From assembly GCA_951813855.1 (NCBI GenBank), contig OX638380.1, positions 1,256,876-1,320,875 on the forward strand: a stretch of 64,000 bases of DNA, given 5' to 3'. The stretch is from an uncultured Verrucomicrobiae bacterium. GTDB taxonomy: Bacteria; Verrucomicrobiota; Verrucomicrobiia; Limisphaerales; AAA164-E04. Positions 28,231-38,030 of the stretch are shown piece by piece. The notes below the pieces were generated by a model. The model was not told the origin of the DNA. It made no database searches and was given only the letters and a program-made list of their open reading frames with translations. Within the stretch, counting starts at the first letter, position 1; the number at the start of each line of letters is the position of its first letter. Both the position numbers and the translations under genes were made by a program.

Positions 28231-28572
28231 TTACCGGCAGAACCCCACGAATCGATTCGAATGAGCAATGATATCGTTGAGCAGTTTCAATCCCCCCCAA
28301 ACGATATGTTCGGGCATGAAAAGCGAGCGGCGTTGCGCTGCGTATGCGCAACCGCTGATTTTAACTCCAGACTGCGACAATTCACGCATTTCACGAGAAT
28401 CAGCTGCCAGGACGGCCTCGTCCAGCAAATACAGGTAGACCTGAACCCGTTCCCGCTGTGCTGTCCCGGCCAATCCAATCGCGTAACGAAAAGTGGACGT
28501 CTCAGGGCCAACTGCTAACAGCATCCCTAAAGTACGTGTAGTATTATCCTGTTCGCCAGAGATCATCGACAA
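28231..28572 (-). CDS. DsrE-family protein (first of a pair)
   Basis: This 113-residue protein has a typical DsrE/TusD-like N-terminus, TLGMLLAVGPETSTFRYAIG, then VQVYLYLLDEAVL, and a central Cys in VKISGCAYAAQRRS where TusD-like proteins carry their sulfur-accepting residue. The second DsrE-like gene follows after five bases, so the two probably form a hetero-oligomer. No other sulfur-relay or dissimilatory sulfur gene is nearby, so a role in tRNA thiolation or sulfur oxidation cannot be chosen. Confidence 0.6.
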   Translation of the reverse strand: MSMISGEQDNTTRTLGMLLAVGPETSTFRYAIGLAGTAQRERVQVYLYLLDEAVLAADSREMRELSQSGVKISGCAYAAQRRSLFMPEHIVWGGLKLLNDIIAHSNRFVGFCR

Positions 28573-28845
28573 AAAGGACCATAGCAGATAATCCGACCGA
28601 GCTTAATCATCCATTTCACGGATTATACCCGCCATCTCTGAAAACGAAAGATAGGCTCTGCCAATTTCAACGTAGAAAACCACGACAGACCACCCTGTAC
28701 CGCCCCCGTCGGTGCCGCCATCCTACCGAACGCCTCTTCAATTCAAGATCAGAACACCCGGCTGAAAACTTGCCCCACTCCCTTCAACTCGGTATTGATT
28801 CACCCGCCTCGTTCAAAACTAATCACCCAATAATCCCCTTCCTCC

Positions 28846-30102
28846 ATGGAAGAATCCTACATTCAAAACCTCTTCGCCCAACGTATCGGGGGCAACCAAT
28901 ACGGCAAATCAAACGCCGTCTACAAGTTCGAAAAGATCAAACGCGCCAAACAGGCCGCCTTGGAAGCCAATCCGGGGAAAGAGATCATCGACATGGGAGT
29001 CGGCGAACCGGACGAGATGGCGTTTCCCGGCACCCTCGAAGTGTTGTCCGAAGAGGCCCGCAAACCCGGCAATCGCGGTTATGCGGACAACGGCGGCCCC
29101 GACTTGAAAGCGGCCGCAGCCGATTATCTCCGGACCGTTTTTCAGGTAAACAGAATCGATCCTCAAACTCAGATCCTGCATTCCATCGGCAGCAAGGCTG
29201 CGCTTTCGATTCTACCGGCCGCCCTCGTCGACCCCGATGATTACGTGCTCATGACCACCCCCGGTTACCCGATTTTCGGAACCCATGCTCAATACTACGG
29301 CGGACGCATCCACCAACTGCCCATCCACCGAAACAACCGATTCCTGCCCGATCTGAAATCTATCCCCGGAGAAATCCTCGAGAAAGCCAAAGTGTTGGTC
29401 CTCAACTACCCTAATAATCCCACGGGAGCGAGCGCCACGCCGGAATTCTTCGCCGAGGTCGTGGATTTCGCCAAACGGCACCAGTTGGTTGTCGTCCACG
29501 ACGCCGCCTACTCCGCCCTGATCTTCGAGGGCAAGCCCCTCAGTTTCTTATCCGTACCGGGAGCCATGGACGTGGGGTTGGAATTACATTCGGTCAGCAA
29601 ATCCTTCAACATGACCGGGTGGCGTTGCGGTTTCGTCGCTGGCAATCCGTTATTGATCAAAGCCTACGGCGACGTGAAGGACAACACGGATTCCGGTCAA
29701 TTCCTAGCCATCCAGCATGCCGCCGCCTGGTGTTTCCAGCATCCTGAAATCACTCAGGAAATCGCGGCCAAATACTCTCGTCGCATGGACGGCTTGGTCG
29801 CCGCCCTGCGCCAGTCGGGGTTCGACGCCCAGAAACCCTTGGGATCTTTCTTCCTCTACGTGCCCGCTCCGCAAGCCGCCGTCGGATCCGACGACGGGCG
29901 TATCGAGTTTCCGACGGCCGAAGCCGCTTCCCAATGGCTCATCCGGGAAAAACTGATCTCCACCGTTCCATGGGACGAGGCGGGCCCCTTCCTCAGATTC
30001 AGCGTAACCTTCGCCGGCCAAGGCGAAGCCGCCGAAACCCGGGTACTGGACGAAATTGGCTCTCGCTTGAGCGGCGTTCGATTCGAATTCCCCGCGGGCT
30101 GA
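28846..30102 (+). CDS. dapL: LL-diaminopimelate aminotransferase
   Basis: This is a PLP-dependent class I/II aminotransferase of 418 residues, close to the usual DapL length of about 410. It converts tetrahydrodipicolinate and glutamate directly to LL-diaminopimelate in lysine and peptidoglycan synthesis. Diagnostic features are the N-terminus RIGGNQYGKSNAVYKFEKIK, IIDMGVGEPDEMAFP, NYPNNPTGASA, and the PLP Lys in HSVSKSFNMTGWRCGFVAGN. The DapL route is known in Verrucomicrobiota, Chlamydiae, plants and others. It stands alone on the plus strand and converges with the pseudopilin gene; no terminator hairpin was clear in the 68-bp gap. Confidence 0.92.
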   Translation: MEESYIQNLFAQRIGGNQYGKSNAVYKFEKIKRAKQAALEANPGKEIIDMGVGEPDEMAFPGTLEVLSEEARKPGNRGYADNGGPDLKAAAADYLRTVFQVNRIDPQTQILHSIGSKAALSILPAALVDPDDYVLMTTPGYPIFGTHAQYYGGRIHQLPIHRNNRFLPDLKSIPGEILEKAKVLVLNYPNNPTGASATPEFFAEVVDFAKRHQLVVVHDAAYSALIFEGKPLSFLSVPGAMDVGLELHSVSKSFNMTGWRCGFVAGNPLLIKAYGDVKDNTDSGQFLAIQHAAAWCFQHPEITQEIAAKYSRRMDGLVAALRQSGFDAQKPLGSFFLYVPAPQAAVGSDDGRIEFPTAEAASQWLIREKLISTVPWDEAGPFLRFSVTFAGQGEAAETRVLDEIGSRLSGVRFEFPAG

Positions 30103-30170
30103 TCGGCAGCCTCCGGGTGAAAGACAGATGCCCGATAACGTTTCCGAAGGCAGCCCTAACCTGCCGGCCT

Positions 30171-30932
30171 CTACCACCAAAAAGAGGGACCGCCCGTAGT
30201 CCTCACGACCATTTTCGGAAAAGAATTCCAGGAGCAGTGCGAGTCCATGTAGAGCGCATGGCCGCCGGCCGGCAACGTTTTATCGAGATGAGGCGAACTG
30301 TGGCCGGCCCACCCGCCATCGATCCGCGTAAAATTGTTCCGGGACCGATCCTCCATATTGTCTCCGACAGACAAGGTGGCGTCGGCCGCGACGATCGCTT
30401 CCGAAACCCCGATCGTATAGGAACCCTGATTCCGCACGGAAACGGTTTTAGGTTGGATTTTCTGGAAGGTGTTCGTTCTCACGACCCTGGGGGAACCTTC
30501 CGTGGCGAACGCGTAACCGAGCACTTTGAAATTCGGCGTGAAGTTCCACAAATCGTCGTTGTTCTGCTTGGCGAACGAAGGACAGTAGAGAATATCCCGG
30601 GCGAATCCGTAACCTAAGAGATGCTCCACGGAAGACTGGGGCATGTCCCACGGCCAGTTGCCCACGAAACCGGTGTTTGATCGCATCGGCGGAAGGAAGT
30701 TGTCGTTATCGTTGGAATACATGAAAAAGGCGATGCCCACCTGTTTGAGATTGCTGATGCAACGAGTCCGTTTGGCCTTCTCCTTGGCTTTGGACAAGGC
30801 CGGCAACAACATCCCGGCCAAGATCGCAATGATGGCGATGACGACCAACAATTCGATGAGGGTGAAAGCGCGCGTTAACGGCCTCCCGACAAATCGCCCG
30901 GAAGACGAATCAGTGACAAGGGGAAACTTCAT
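30171..30932 (-). CDS. Pseudopilin-like protein with prepilin methylation motif
   Basis: The 253-residue product has a class III prepilin signal [20 protein letters not shown] with cleavage expected before Phe and Glu at +5. A short helix follows ([20 protein letters not shown]) and then a globular domain. The C-terminus [16 protein letters not shown] and the closing Phe-Trp-Trp are typical of the large expanded family of such proteins in Verrucomicrobiota and Planctomycetota. It would be processed by a prepilin peptidase not present in the window and inserted in the inner membrane. Its specific role is unknown. Confidence 0.8.
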   Translation of the reverse strand: MKFPLVTDSSSGRFVGRPLTRAFTLIELLVVIAIIAILAGMLLPALSKAKEKAKRTRCISNLKQVGIAFFMYSNDNDNFLPPMRSNTGFVGNWPWDMPQSSVEHLLGYGFARDILYCPSFAKQNNDDLWNFTPNFKVLGYAFATEGSPRVVRTNTFQKIQPKTVSVRNQGSYTIGVSEAIVAADATLSVGDNMEDRSRNNFTRIDGGWAGHSSPHLDKTLPAGGHALYMDSHCSWNSFPKMVVRTTGGPSFWW

Positions 30933-30973
30933 CGTTTCCAGAGTTACTCTAAAAACCGCTCGTTGTCACTAAC

Positions 30974-32116
30974 TTATTCCGATTTTCTCGGGCGTTCGGA
31001 TTCGTTCCGATCGGACCGGATCAGTCGCCAGTTCACTTCCAGTTCGAGCCCCAGCGGCAAGGGCAAGACGGGTCCGTCCGGCGTTTCCGTCGGTTCCAAC
31101 TTTTCGACGCCCCGTTCCAACCGGAAGGTTCTTCCCCCCGGTTCCCAACCATAGAAATCCGGACCGTTCCGGCAGAGGAATCGTTCGAATCGCTCGCGCC
31201 CCGGTTCGGTATCCAAATCGACTCCGCTTCGTTCGAACGCCATCGCGTAAAGCTGGGGAGCGCATCCCCCGGTATAGCAGCCGGCGGCGCAACCGCACTC
31301 GGTGGCTTTGGCGGCATGCGGAGCGCTGTCGGTTCCCGCAAAAAACCGCCGTTGCCCGAGAGCGATCACCGCGTCTCTCAAAGCCTCTCGGTCCGCTCGG
31401 TATTTCACCACCGGCAGGCAATAAAGCGGCGGCCTGAATCCCCGAAGCAAGTGCCCCACCGTAAACAGCAAATGTTGCGGCGTGACCGTAGCGCCCACCC
31501 GATCGCCCGCCTCCCGGACCAAGGCCACGGCTTCGGCGGTCGAGACGTGTTCGCAGACGATCCTCAGCCGGGGATGCCGTTCCAACAGGCGTGGCATCCA
31601 TTCCCGGTAGAAAAGCGATTCGGCGTTCTCCGCCGCATCGAAATACTTTTCCGAGACCAATCCGTGCGCCTCGCCGTGAACGCAGAGAATCGTTCCGGTT
31701 TCCTCCAGTTGCGCCAACACGTCTCCCCCCAGCAACCGGTCCAACGGGACCGCTTCCCCGGCATTGGTCGTTCCGTGAGGCGGATAGTATTTACAGGCCT
31801 GAAGCAAACCGCTCGCAGCGCCCTGCTCGATCATTTCCGCGGTGGTATGGCGAGTCAGATAGAGCGGAACGATCAAGGTTTCGAAGGCGTCTCCGCCGTT
31901 CGCCTTAAGGGCTTCGAGATATCCCTGGATGGTCCAATATTCCCCGGTCCCCTCTCCCGTCACCCGAGAAACCGGAGGAACGGTATTGGGCATGGCCACG
32001 ATTCCCTCGCAACCCATCTCACAGTGCGCCCGCAGATAAGCCGCCATCGACGCCCCTTGACGAAAATGGGCGTGCAAATCGTACCACCCCGGCAGTTCCA
32101 AACTTTTCCTTTCCAC
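30974..32116 (-). CDS. pyrC: Dihydroorotase, class II type
   Basis: This enzyme closes carbamoyl-aspartate to dihydroorotate in pyrimidine synthesis. The visible motifs are the metal-binding WYDLHAHFR, the carbamylated Lys context QACKYYPPHGTTNAGE, CVHGEAH, CEHVST and FAGTDSAPHAAKATE with the catalytic Asp. The length of about 380 residues fits. I placed the start at the GTG 32116; the open frame runs further upstream through the GntP gene on the same strand but in another frame, and that part is not coding. Start uncertain by a few codons. It lies 53 bp after the GntP gene. Confidence 0.85.
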   Translation of the reverse strand: MERKSLELPGWYDLHAHFRQGASMAAYLRAHCEMGCEGIVAMPNTVPPVSRVTGEGTGEYWTIQGYLEALKANGGDAFETLIVPLYLTRHTTAEMIEQGAASGLLQACKYYPPHGTTNAGEAVPLDRLLGGDVLAQLEETGTILCVHGEAHGLVSEKYFDAAENAESLFYREWMPRLLERHPRLRIVCEHVSTAEAVALVREAGDRVGATVTPQHLLFTVGHLLRGFRPPLYCLPVVKYRADREALRDAVIALGQRRFFAGTDSAPHAAKATECGCAAGCYTGGCAPQLYAMAFERSGVDLDTEPGRERFERFLCRNGPDFYGWEPGGRTFRLERGVEKLEPTETPDGPVLPLPLGLELEVNWRLIRSDRNESERPRKSE

Positions 32117-32169
32117 CCTACCCCACGCCTGCAGCCGCCGATCGGATCGCCGCCCGGGGCATTTCGATT

Positions 32170-33621
32170 TCAGACGAACAGGGACAGTAACAGCGCCAGT
32201 CCAAATCCAACGACCGATATCATGGTAGACGCCACGGTCCAGGTTCGCAACGTTTGCGCTTCGCTCATACGCAGATAACGAGAGATCATCCAGAAACCCG
32301 AATCGTTCACGTGCGAAAAACCGGTGGCTCCGGCCGCGATGCAAATGGTGATCAAAGCCAAGTGAGGTTGACTGAGGTCGCTGGCGAATCCGGCCATCAA
32401 TCCCGCCGCGGCCACCATGGCCACCGTAGCCGACCCCTGAGCCACCCGGATCAAGACGGCCAGAACATACGCCAATATCAACAACGGGATACTCGCATCC
32501 TGAAAGGCCATTTTCAGCGCGTCGGCAATGCCCGTGGCGTCCAGCACTCCCTTGAATACGCCGCCGGCCCCGGTGATCAGAATGATGATCCCTGCCGGTC
32601 CCAGAGCGTTCGTCGAAATGCTCAACAAGGTGGCGCGATCGACGCCTCGGCGACTGCCCAGGAAATACAGGGCCAGAAGAGTCGACAGCATCAACGCCAC
32701 CACCGGATGCCCCAGAAAAAACAGAAACTGATACCAGAGATTCGCGTCGGCGAGCGCTTGAGTCAGAGCCGCCTTGCGTTCCCCGTGAGCCAAGCCGGTT
32801 TCCAGACCGGCCGCCACCACCTGTTCCACTACCGTGCCCAGCAAGATCAAACCGATCGGCAACCCGACCAGGAACAGCACCCAGCCGACTCCCGGGAGAT
32901 TGAGTTCTTTCTTCGGTTCGTCCCGGGAGATTTCGGGCAAGGTGACCTTGACGTTCCGGACAATCCGCCCCGTCACCCAGGGACCGCAAATCAGAGCCGT
33001 CGGGATGCCGATCAGCAATCCGAAACCGATCACCCACCCCAGATTGACGTTCAGCATATAGGCGACCGCCACCGGTCCGGGCGTCGGCGGAACGAAAGCG
33101 TGAGTCACCGCCATCCCCACTACCAGCGGCATCCCGAACACCAACAGGGATTTTTTGGTGTCCCTCGCCAAGGCGTACAGCAACGGAGCCAACATCACCA
33201 AAGCCACGTCGAGAAAGACCGGGATGGAAATGACGAATCCGGTGACGAGCATGGCCCAGGAAGCCTTTTCCTTGCCCGAAACCTTCACCAACGAAGTAGC
33301 CAACGATTGCATCCCCCCGGAATGTTCGAGGATCGCCCCAAAGATGGCTCCCATGCCGATGATCAACGCCAACAACCCCAGCGCCGAGCCCATGCTATCG
33401 ACGATCGTTTGCGCGACCAAAGCCAGCGAGACGCCGTCGGGATTCACCAATTTCGACGACATGGCGACCACCAGGGAGACCAAGATCAGGGCGAGAAACG
33501 CCTGAAGCTTAAACCGCAGGATCAGGACCAAGAGCAACGCCACTCCGAATGCCAGCAGGGCGATAAGCGATCCGACCGGAAGAGCGGCTAGCATGGGGTC
33601 CATGGGCAGCAAAAAAACCAC
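32170..33621 (-). CDS. GntP-family gluconate/sugar-acid permease
   Basis: A membrane protein of 483 residues with about twelve hydrophobic segments. It matches the GntP family: MGAIFGAILEHSGGMQSLA, GFVISIPVFLDVALVMLAPL, HAFVPPTPGPVA and FSHVNDSGFWMISRYLRMS near the C-terminus. Members carry gluconate, idonate, fructuronate or related acids with protons. It is followed by pyrC and preceded by a medium-chain dehydrogenase on the same strand (109 bp gap), a pairing that suggests sugar-acid use. Confidence 0.9.
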   Translation of the reverse strand: MVFLLPMDPMLAALPVGSLIALLAFGVALLLVLILRFKLQAFLALILVSLVVAMSSKLVNPDGVSLALVAQTIVDSMGSALGLLALIIGMGAIFGAILEHSGGMQSLATSLVKVSGKEKASWAMLVTGFVISIPVFLDVALVMLAPLLYALARDTKKSLLVFGMPLVVGMAVTHAFVPPTPGPVAVAYMLNVNLGWVIGFGLLIGIPTALICGPWVTGRIVRNVKVTLPEISRDEPKKELNLPGVGWVLFLVGLPIGLILLGTVVEQVVAAGLETGLAHGERKAALTQALADANLWYQFLFFLGHPVVALMLSTLLALYFLGSRRGVDRATLLSISTNALGPAGIIILITGAGGVFKGVLDATGIADALKMAFQDASIPLLILAYVLAVLIRVAQGSATVAMVAAAGLMAGFASDLSQPHLALITICIAAGATGFSHVNDSGFWMISRYLRMSEAQTLRTWTVASTMISVVGFGLALLLSLFV

Positions 33622-33730
33622 AACCTTCGAACTTGGTCAACTTCGGAGCCCGAATCCGGACGGTGGCCGATCGGTCCCTTCCGCCGATCGAATTCGGGAG
33701 GACCGGATGCCGTCGAGCGGTTCGAGTCCG

Positions 33731-34762
33731 CTAAAAATCGATCACCACTTTCAAGGCGCTGAGTTCGCCCTTAGCCAGGCGGTTCATCACGTCCGGAGTT
33801 TCCGCCAAGGTGCACCGCCCTTCGATGAAGGACGTTAATTCCTCCTGCCACTGAGGCAACCGCTGCAAGGCCGCTTCGAACGCGGCGCGATCGAAGCCGT
33901 ACGTTCCGACCAGGGTCACTTCCCTGCTGACGATATCCTGTAACAGCAAACCGACCTCCTTGGCCAGATTCCCGATCAACAGCAGGGTCCCTCCGGCCTG
34001 GATCATTTCCAGGCTTTGCCGAAAGGACGAACGGCTGCCCATGGCGTCGACCACCAGCTCGGGACGGCCGCCCAAAGCGGCTTCGACCCGCCGGGCGGTA
34101 CCGGCCGCATCCTCGACCGACTCCACCCAAACCGGCGCCGCTCCGAACGCCTTGGCCCGGTCCAGTTTTTCGGGAATCGTGTCCAGCACGGCCAAGCGCT
34201 CTCCTCCCGTATCCCGAGCGACCAAGGCTGCCGACAAACCGATCGTTCCGGCGCCCACGATCGCCGTCCGGGCGCCGCCGAGGTTTCTCTCGGCCAGACG
34301 GTCGAAGCCATGGGTCACGACCGCGATCGGCTCGGCCAAGACGCCCACCGCCGGATCGGTTCCGGGCGGCAAAGCCAGGGCGTTCCCGGCCGGCAACGCC
34401 AGATAATCGGCCATGGCGCCGCGTTGCGCCAAATTGACGCCGATCACCTGCTTATCCAAAAAACTCGGATCGCCCTCTTCCGGAGTCGGCGCCGTTTCGG
34501 CCAGGATATTATAAACCGCCACCAAATCCCCGATCCTGGATTGGGTCACTTGATCGCCGATCTCTTCGACAACCCCGACGGCTTCGTGCCCCATCACCAT
34601 GCCCGGCGCCCGGCGCCCGCTCTCTCCGGTATATCCGTGAACGTCGCTGCCGCAGATCCCGACCGCCTTCATCCGAAGCAACACTTCCGTCGCCCGGCAT
34701 CGCGGACGAGGCAACTCTTCCAGACTCAGATTCCAAGGACCGTGATAGACTAAGGCATTCAT
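33731..34762 (-). CDS. Medium-chain zinc-dependent alcohol/polyol dehydrogenase
   Basis: The 343-residue protein belongs to the MDR superfamily. The catalytic zinc site is indicated by KAVGICGSDVHGYTG and GHEAVGVVEEIGD, and the nucleotide site by AIVGAGTIGLSAAL. The four-cysteine structural zinc lobe of typical members is absent (the region reads VYNILAETAPTPEEGDPSFL). It is closest in layout to idonate, threonine and galactitol-phosphate dehydrogenases. Its place upstream of a GntP permease suggests oxidation of a sugar acid or polyol; the substrate cannot be read from sequence. Confidence 0.8.
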   Translation of the reverse strand: MNALVYHGPWNLSLEELPRPRCRATEVLLRMKAVGICGSDVHGYTGESGRRAPGMVMGHEAVGVVEEIGDQVTQSRIGDLVAVYNILAETAPTPEEGDPSFLDKQVIGVNLAQRGAMADYLALPAGNALALPPGTDPAVGVLAEPIAVVTHGFDRLAERNLGGARTAIVGAGTIGLSAALVARDTGGERLAVLDTIPEKLDRAKAFGAAPVWVESVEDAAGTARRVEAALGGRPELVVDAMGSRSSFRQSLEMIQAGGTLLLIGNLAKEVGLLLQDIVSREVTLVGTYGFDRAAFEAALQRLPQWQEELTSFIEGRCTLAETPDVMNRLAKGELSALKVVIDF

Positions 34763-35006
34763 GAAAATCGTCTCTGGGACGGCGTATCGGCGTTACGAGT
34801 CCCGATTTTAACCGAATCGACCGGATCATTAAGGGAAATCGAATCCGGGAAACGCAACGGACGCATCGTGATCGCCTGATCTGTCTGAATCGATGCTTGA
34901 TCCGTCCCACGGTAAATCGCTCGAATCTGGCGAATCATCTTCTGGGCCGCCTCTGGCGCCAGTCGCCCGGAGCGTTCCAAACTCGCTACGACTGCCGGCT
35001 TGGATG

Positions 35007-35400
35007 ATCGCAACTTATTCGGACGAGGATTATGAGGGAACCTGCTTCAAGGCGGTCAGTTTCGGATTCGCCGGGAAACCGATAAGGCAAGGACGACAGG
35101 ATCGAGAAAACCTTCATCAAACCACAATCAAACGGATAATAATGAACTCCCCTGCCACAATTGACGCCGACGCCGGGAAGATCCATGGGCCGCTTTCGCG
35201 GCTGCGCTGCCACTCGGCGAAGGACTAAATCCCAAGGAATGGGCCGCGATGAGTTGGAGCTGCGATGCAGGTAGACCGGCGCTTGACCGCTGCGGCCTCC
35301 AGCCCGGCGTCGCGATCCGGCACCAGCTCAAAACGAACGACAGCAATTCCCAGGTGCCCTGGCAGGAAAGGGTCATTCAGGAAGAGGGCCTAATCCTGTC
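35007..35400 (+). pseudogene. Decayed DUF4338-type gene, copy 1
   Basis: The plus frame begins TYSDEDYEGTCFKAVSFGFA, then GKPIRQGRQDRENLHQTTIK. This is the pattern of the C-terminal part of DUF4338 proteins, where a similar stretch is followed by a Tyr-Pro-Leu motif. Frameshifts and stops break the frame soon after, and the usual preceding half is missing. Downstream sequence PKEWAANEL, visible in copy 2, resembles the N-terminal DNA-binding domain of Tn5-like transposases, which is often joined to DUF4338. It is non-functional. Confidence 0.5.
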
Positions 35401-35693
35401 TCGAAAGCCGGCGTCATGAGAGGGACGGAAGGGCAGATTCATCGCTACCGGCGCGCCTGACTCGAAGACCGGGACTGGCAACCGGTCGCTGGCGAAAACC
35501 CGGGGCTCGAATCATCACCTCCATCGTTGATGGCCGAGGATATTTGATCTGAAGCCGCCTGACGAGCAACCGGGGACGTCGGTTGGTTTGAGATCACTCG
35601 TCTTCTGACAGAAGCGATACATGAAATCCTTAATAATGGGAATGCGCCTTTTTCGTCAGATCGTTCAGTTCAAAATGGCGTTCCACCTGCTAA

Positions 35694-38030
35694 TCAATGT
35701 CCCCAAGCGATCACGGTTCCGTCCGTTCTCAAGGCCACGGTGTGACCTCTTCCCGCCGCAATGGCCGTCACGTCTTTCAGGTTATTCGGCACCTCCGTTT
35801 GACCGGATTCGTTACTCCCCCAAGCGACCACGGTTCCGTCCGTTCTCAAGGCCACGGTGTGACCTCTTCCCGCCGCAATGGCCGTCACGTCTTTCAGGTT
35901 ATTCGGCACCTCCGTTTGACCGGATTCGTTACTCCCCCAAGCGACCACGGTTCCGTCCGTTCTCAAAGCCACGGTGTGATCCAATCCCGCCGCAATGGCC
36001 GTCACGTCCTTCAGGCCTTTCGGCACCTCCGTTTGACCGTCATCGTTATCCCCCCAAGCGACCACAGATCCATCAGACTTCAAGGCCACGGTGTGTACGG
36101 CTCCCGCCGCAATGGCCGTCACGCCCTTCAGCCCATTAGGCACCTCCGTTTGACCGTATACATTATCCCCCCAGGCCCCCCAGGCGACCACGGTTCCATC
36201 TGTTCTCAAGGCCACGGTGTGATCAAATCCCGCCGCAATGGCCGTCACGTCCTTCAGGCCATTCAGCACCTCCGGTTCATCCATTAGGCTCCTCCCCCAA
36301 GCGACCACGGTTCCGTCCGTTCTCAAGGCCACGGTGTGACCTCCTCCCGCCGCAACGGCCGTCACGTCTTTCAGGCCTTTCGGCACCTCCGTTTGACCCG
36401 CTGTGTCCCTCCCCCAAGCGACCACGGAACCGTCCGTTCTCAAGGCCACGGTGTGACCTCTTCCCGCCGCAACGGCCGTCACGTCCTTCAGACCTTTCGG
36501 CACCTCCCTTTGACCGTTATAGTTCCGCCCCCAAGCGACCACGGTTCCGTCAGATTTCAAGGCCACGGTGTGAACGTCTCCCGCCGCAATAGCCGTCACG
36601 TCCTTCAGGCCTTTCGGCACCCTCATTTTACCCTGTGTGTTCCTCCCCCAAGCGACCACGGTTCCGTCAGATTTCAAGGCCACGGTGTGATAGCTTCCCG
36701 CCGCAATGGCCGTCACGTCCTTCAGGCCTTTCGGCACCTCCGTTTGACCGGAAAAGTTATCCCCCCAAGCGACCACGGTTCCGTCAGATTTCAAGGCCAC
36801 GGTGTGACTTCTTCCCGCCGCAATGGCCGTCACGTCCTTCAGGCCTTTCGGCACCTCCGCTTTACCGGAAGAGTTATCCCCCCAAGCGACCACGGTTCCG
36901 TCCGTTCTCAAAACCACGTTGTGATAGCTTCCCGCCGCAATGGCCGTCACGTCCTTCAGGCCATTCGGCACCTCCGTTTGACCGAAAGAGTTTTCCCCCC
37001 AAGCGACCACGGTTCCGTCCGTTCTCAAGGCCACGGTGTGACTTCTTCCCGCCGCAATGGCCGTCACGTCTTTCAGGTTATTCGGCACCTCCGTTTGACC
37101 GAATCCGTTACTCCCCCAAGCGACCACGGTTCCGTCCGTTCTCAAGGCCACGGTGTGAGCGGCTCCCGCCGCAATGGCCGTCACATCCTTCATGCCATTC
37201 GGCACCTCTGTTTGACCGGAAAAGTTCCTCCCCCAAGCGACCGCGTTTCCGTCAGATTTCAAGGCCACGGTGTGAAAGTATCCTGCCGCAATGGCCGTCA
37301 CGTCCTTCAGGCCATTCGGCACCTCCGTTTGACCGTCCGCGTTATCCCCCCAAGCGACCACGGTTCCGTCCGTTTTCAGGGCCACGGTGTAAGCAAATCC
37401 CGCCGCAACGGCCGTTACGTCTTGCAGGCCTTTCGGCACCTCCGTTTGACCGTTTGCGTTATCTCCCCAAGCGACCACAGATCCGTCAGACTTCAAGGCC
37501 ACGGTGTGTACGGCTCCCGCCGCAATGGCCGTCGCGTCCTGCAAACCTTTCGGCACCTCCGTTTGACCGTCCGCGTTATCCCCCCAAGCGACCACGGTTC
37601 CGTCCGTTCTCAAGGCCACGGTGTGAGTCTCTCCCGCTGCAATGGCCGTCACGTCCTTCAGCCCAATCGGCACCTCCGTTTGACCGTCTGCGTTATCCCC
37701 CCATGCGACCACGGTTCCATCCATTCTCAAGGCCACTGAGTGACCCAATCCCGCCGCAACGGCCGTCACGTCCTCCAAGCCTTTCGGCACCTCCGTTTGA
37801 CCGAATCCGTTCCTCCCCCAAGCAACCACGGTCTCGTTCGTTCTCAAGGCCACGGTGTGATAGGCTCCCGCCGCAACGGCCGTGAACACAGCATAGGTAA
37901 CATCTGTGTCGCCTTCGTATTTGCCGACATTCAACCACTTGTAATAATAATAATTCAGAACAAGCGTAGCGACTACCATAGCGACGACCGTTCTTAAAAC
38001 AGCCGTGATGTGAAACGATTTCATCCTCAT
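35694..38030 (-). CDS. RCC1-repeat protein, 19 repeats
   Basis: The product is about 778 residues. An N-terminal hydrophobic segment (ITAVLRTVVAMVVATLVLNY) is followed by 19 tandem repeats of 39 residues (VTAIAAGAVHTVALRTDGTV then VAWGDNADGQTEVPKGLQD) and almost nothing after the last. RCC1 repeats form beta-propeller blades, seven per propeller, so this could make two to three propellers outside the inner membrane or exported. I chose ATG 38030 because AAGGA lies nine bases upstream; the frame opens at 38072. Repeat units are nearly identical at the DNA level (117 bp), which favours change in number. Function unknown. Confidence 0.82.
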   Translation of the reverse strand: MRMKSFHITAVLRTVVAMVVATLVLNYYYYKWLNVGKYEGDTDVTYAVFTAVAAGAYHTVALRTNETVVAWGRNGFGQTEVPKGLEDVTAVAAGLGHSVALRMDGTVVAWGDNADGQTEVPIGLKDVTAIAAGETHTVALRTDGTVVAWGDNADGQTEVPKGLQDATAIAAGAVHTVALKSDGSVVAWGDNANGQTEVPKGLQDVTAVAAGFAYTVALKTDGTVVAWGDNADGQTEVPNGLKDVTAIAAGYFHTVALKSDGNAVAWGRNFSGQTEVPNGMKDVTAIAAGAAHTVALRTDGTVVAWGSNGFGQTEVPNNLKDVTAIAAGRSHTVALRTDGTVVAWGENSFGQTEVPNGLKDVTAIAAGSYHNVVLRTDGTVVAWGDNSSGKAEVPKGLKDVTAIAAGRSHTVALKSDGTVVAWGDNFSGQTEVPKGLKDVTAIAAGSYHTVALKSDGTVVAWGRNTQGKMRVPKGLKDVTAIAAGDVHTVALKSDGTVVAWGRNYNGQREVPKGLKDVTAVAAGRGHTVALRTDGSVVAWGRDTAGQTEVPKGLKDVTAVAAGGGHTVALRTDGTVVAWGRSLMDEPEVLNGLKDVTAIAAGFDHTVALRTDGTVVAWGAWGDNVYGQTEVPNGLKGVTAIAAGAVHTVALKSDGSVVAWGDNDDGQTEVPKGLKDVTAIAAGLDHTVALRTDGTVVAWGSNESGQTEVPNNLKDVTAIAAGRGHTVALRTDGTVVAWGSNESGQTEVPNNLKDVTAIAAGRGHTVALRTDGTVIAWGH

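Noticed and set aside
32117..33037. N-terminal extension of the dihydroorotase frame
   Set aside because: It overlaps the GntP permease gene in another frame on the same strand. The dihydroorotase family begins near the metal-binding DLHAH motif, so the extension is an open-frame accident.
34759..35013. Possible 84-codon gene upstream of the MDR dehydrogenase
   Set aside because: No family, no ribosome site and low-complexity content; it overlaps the dehydrogenase start. Not supported.
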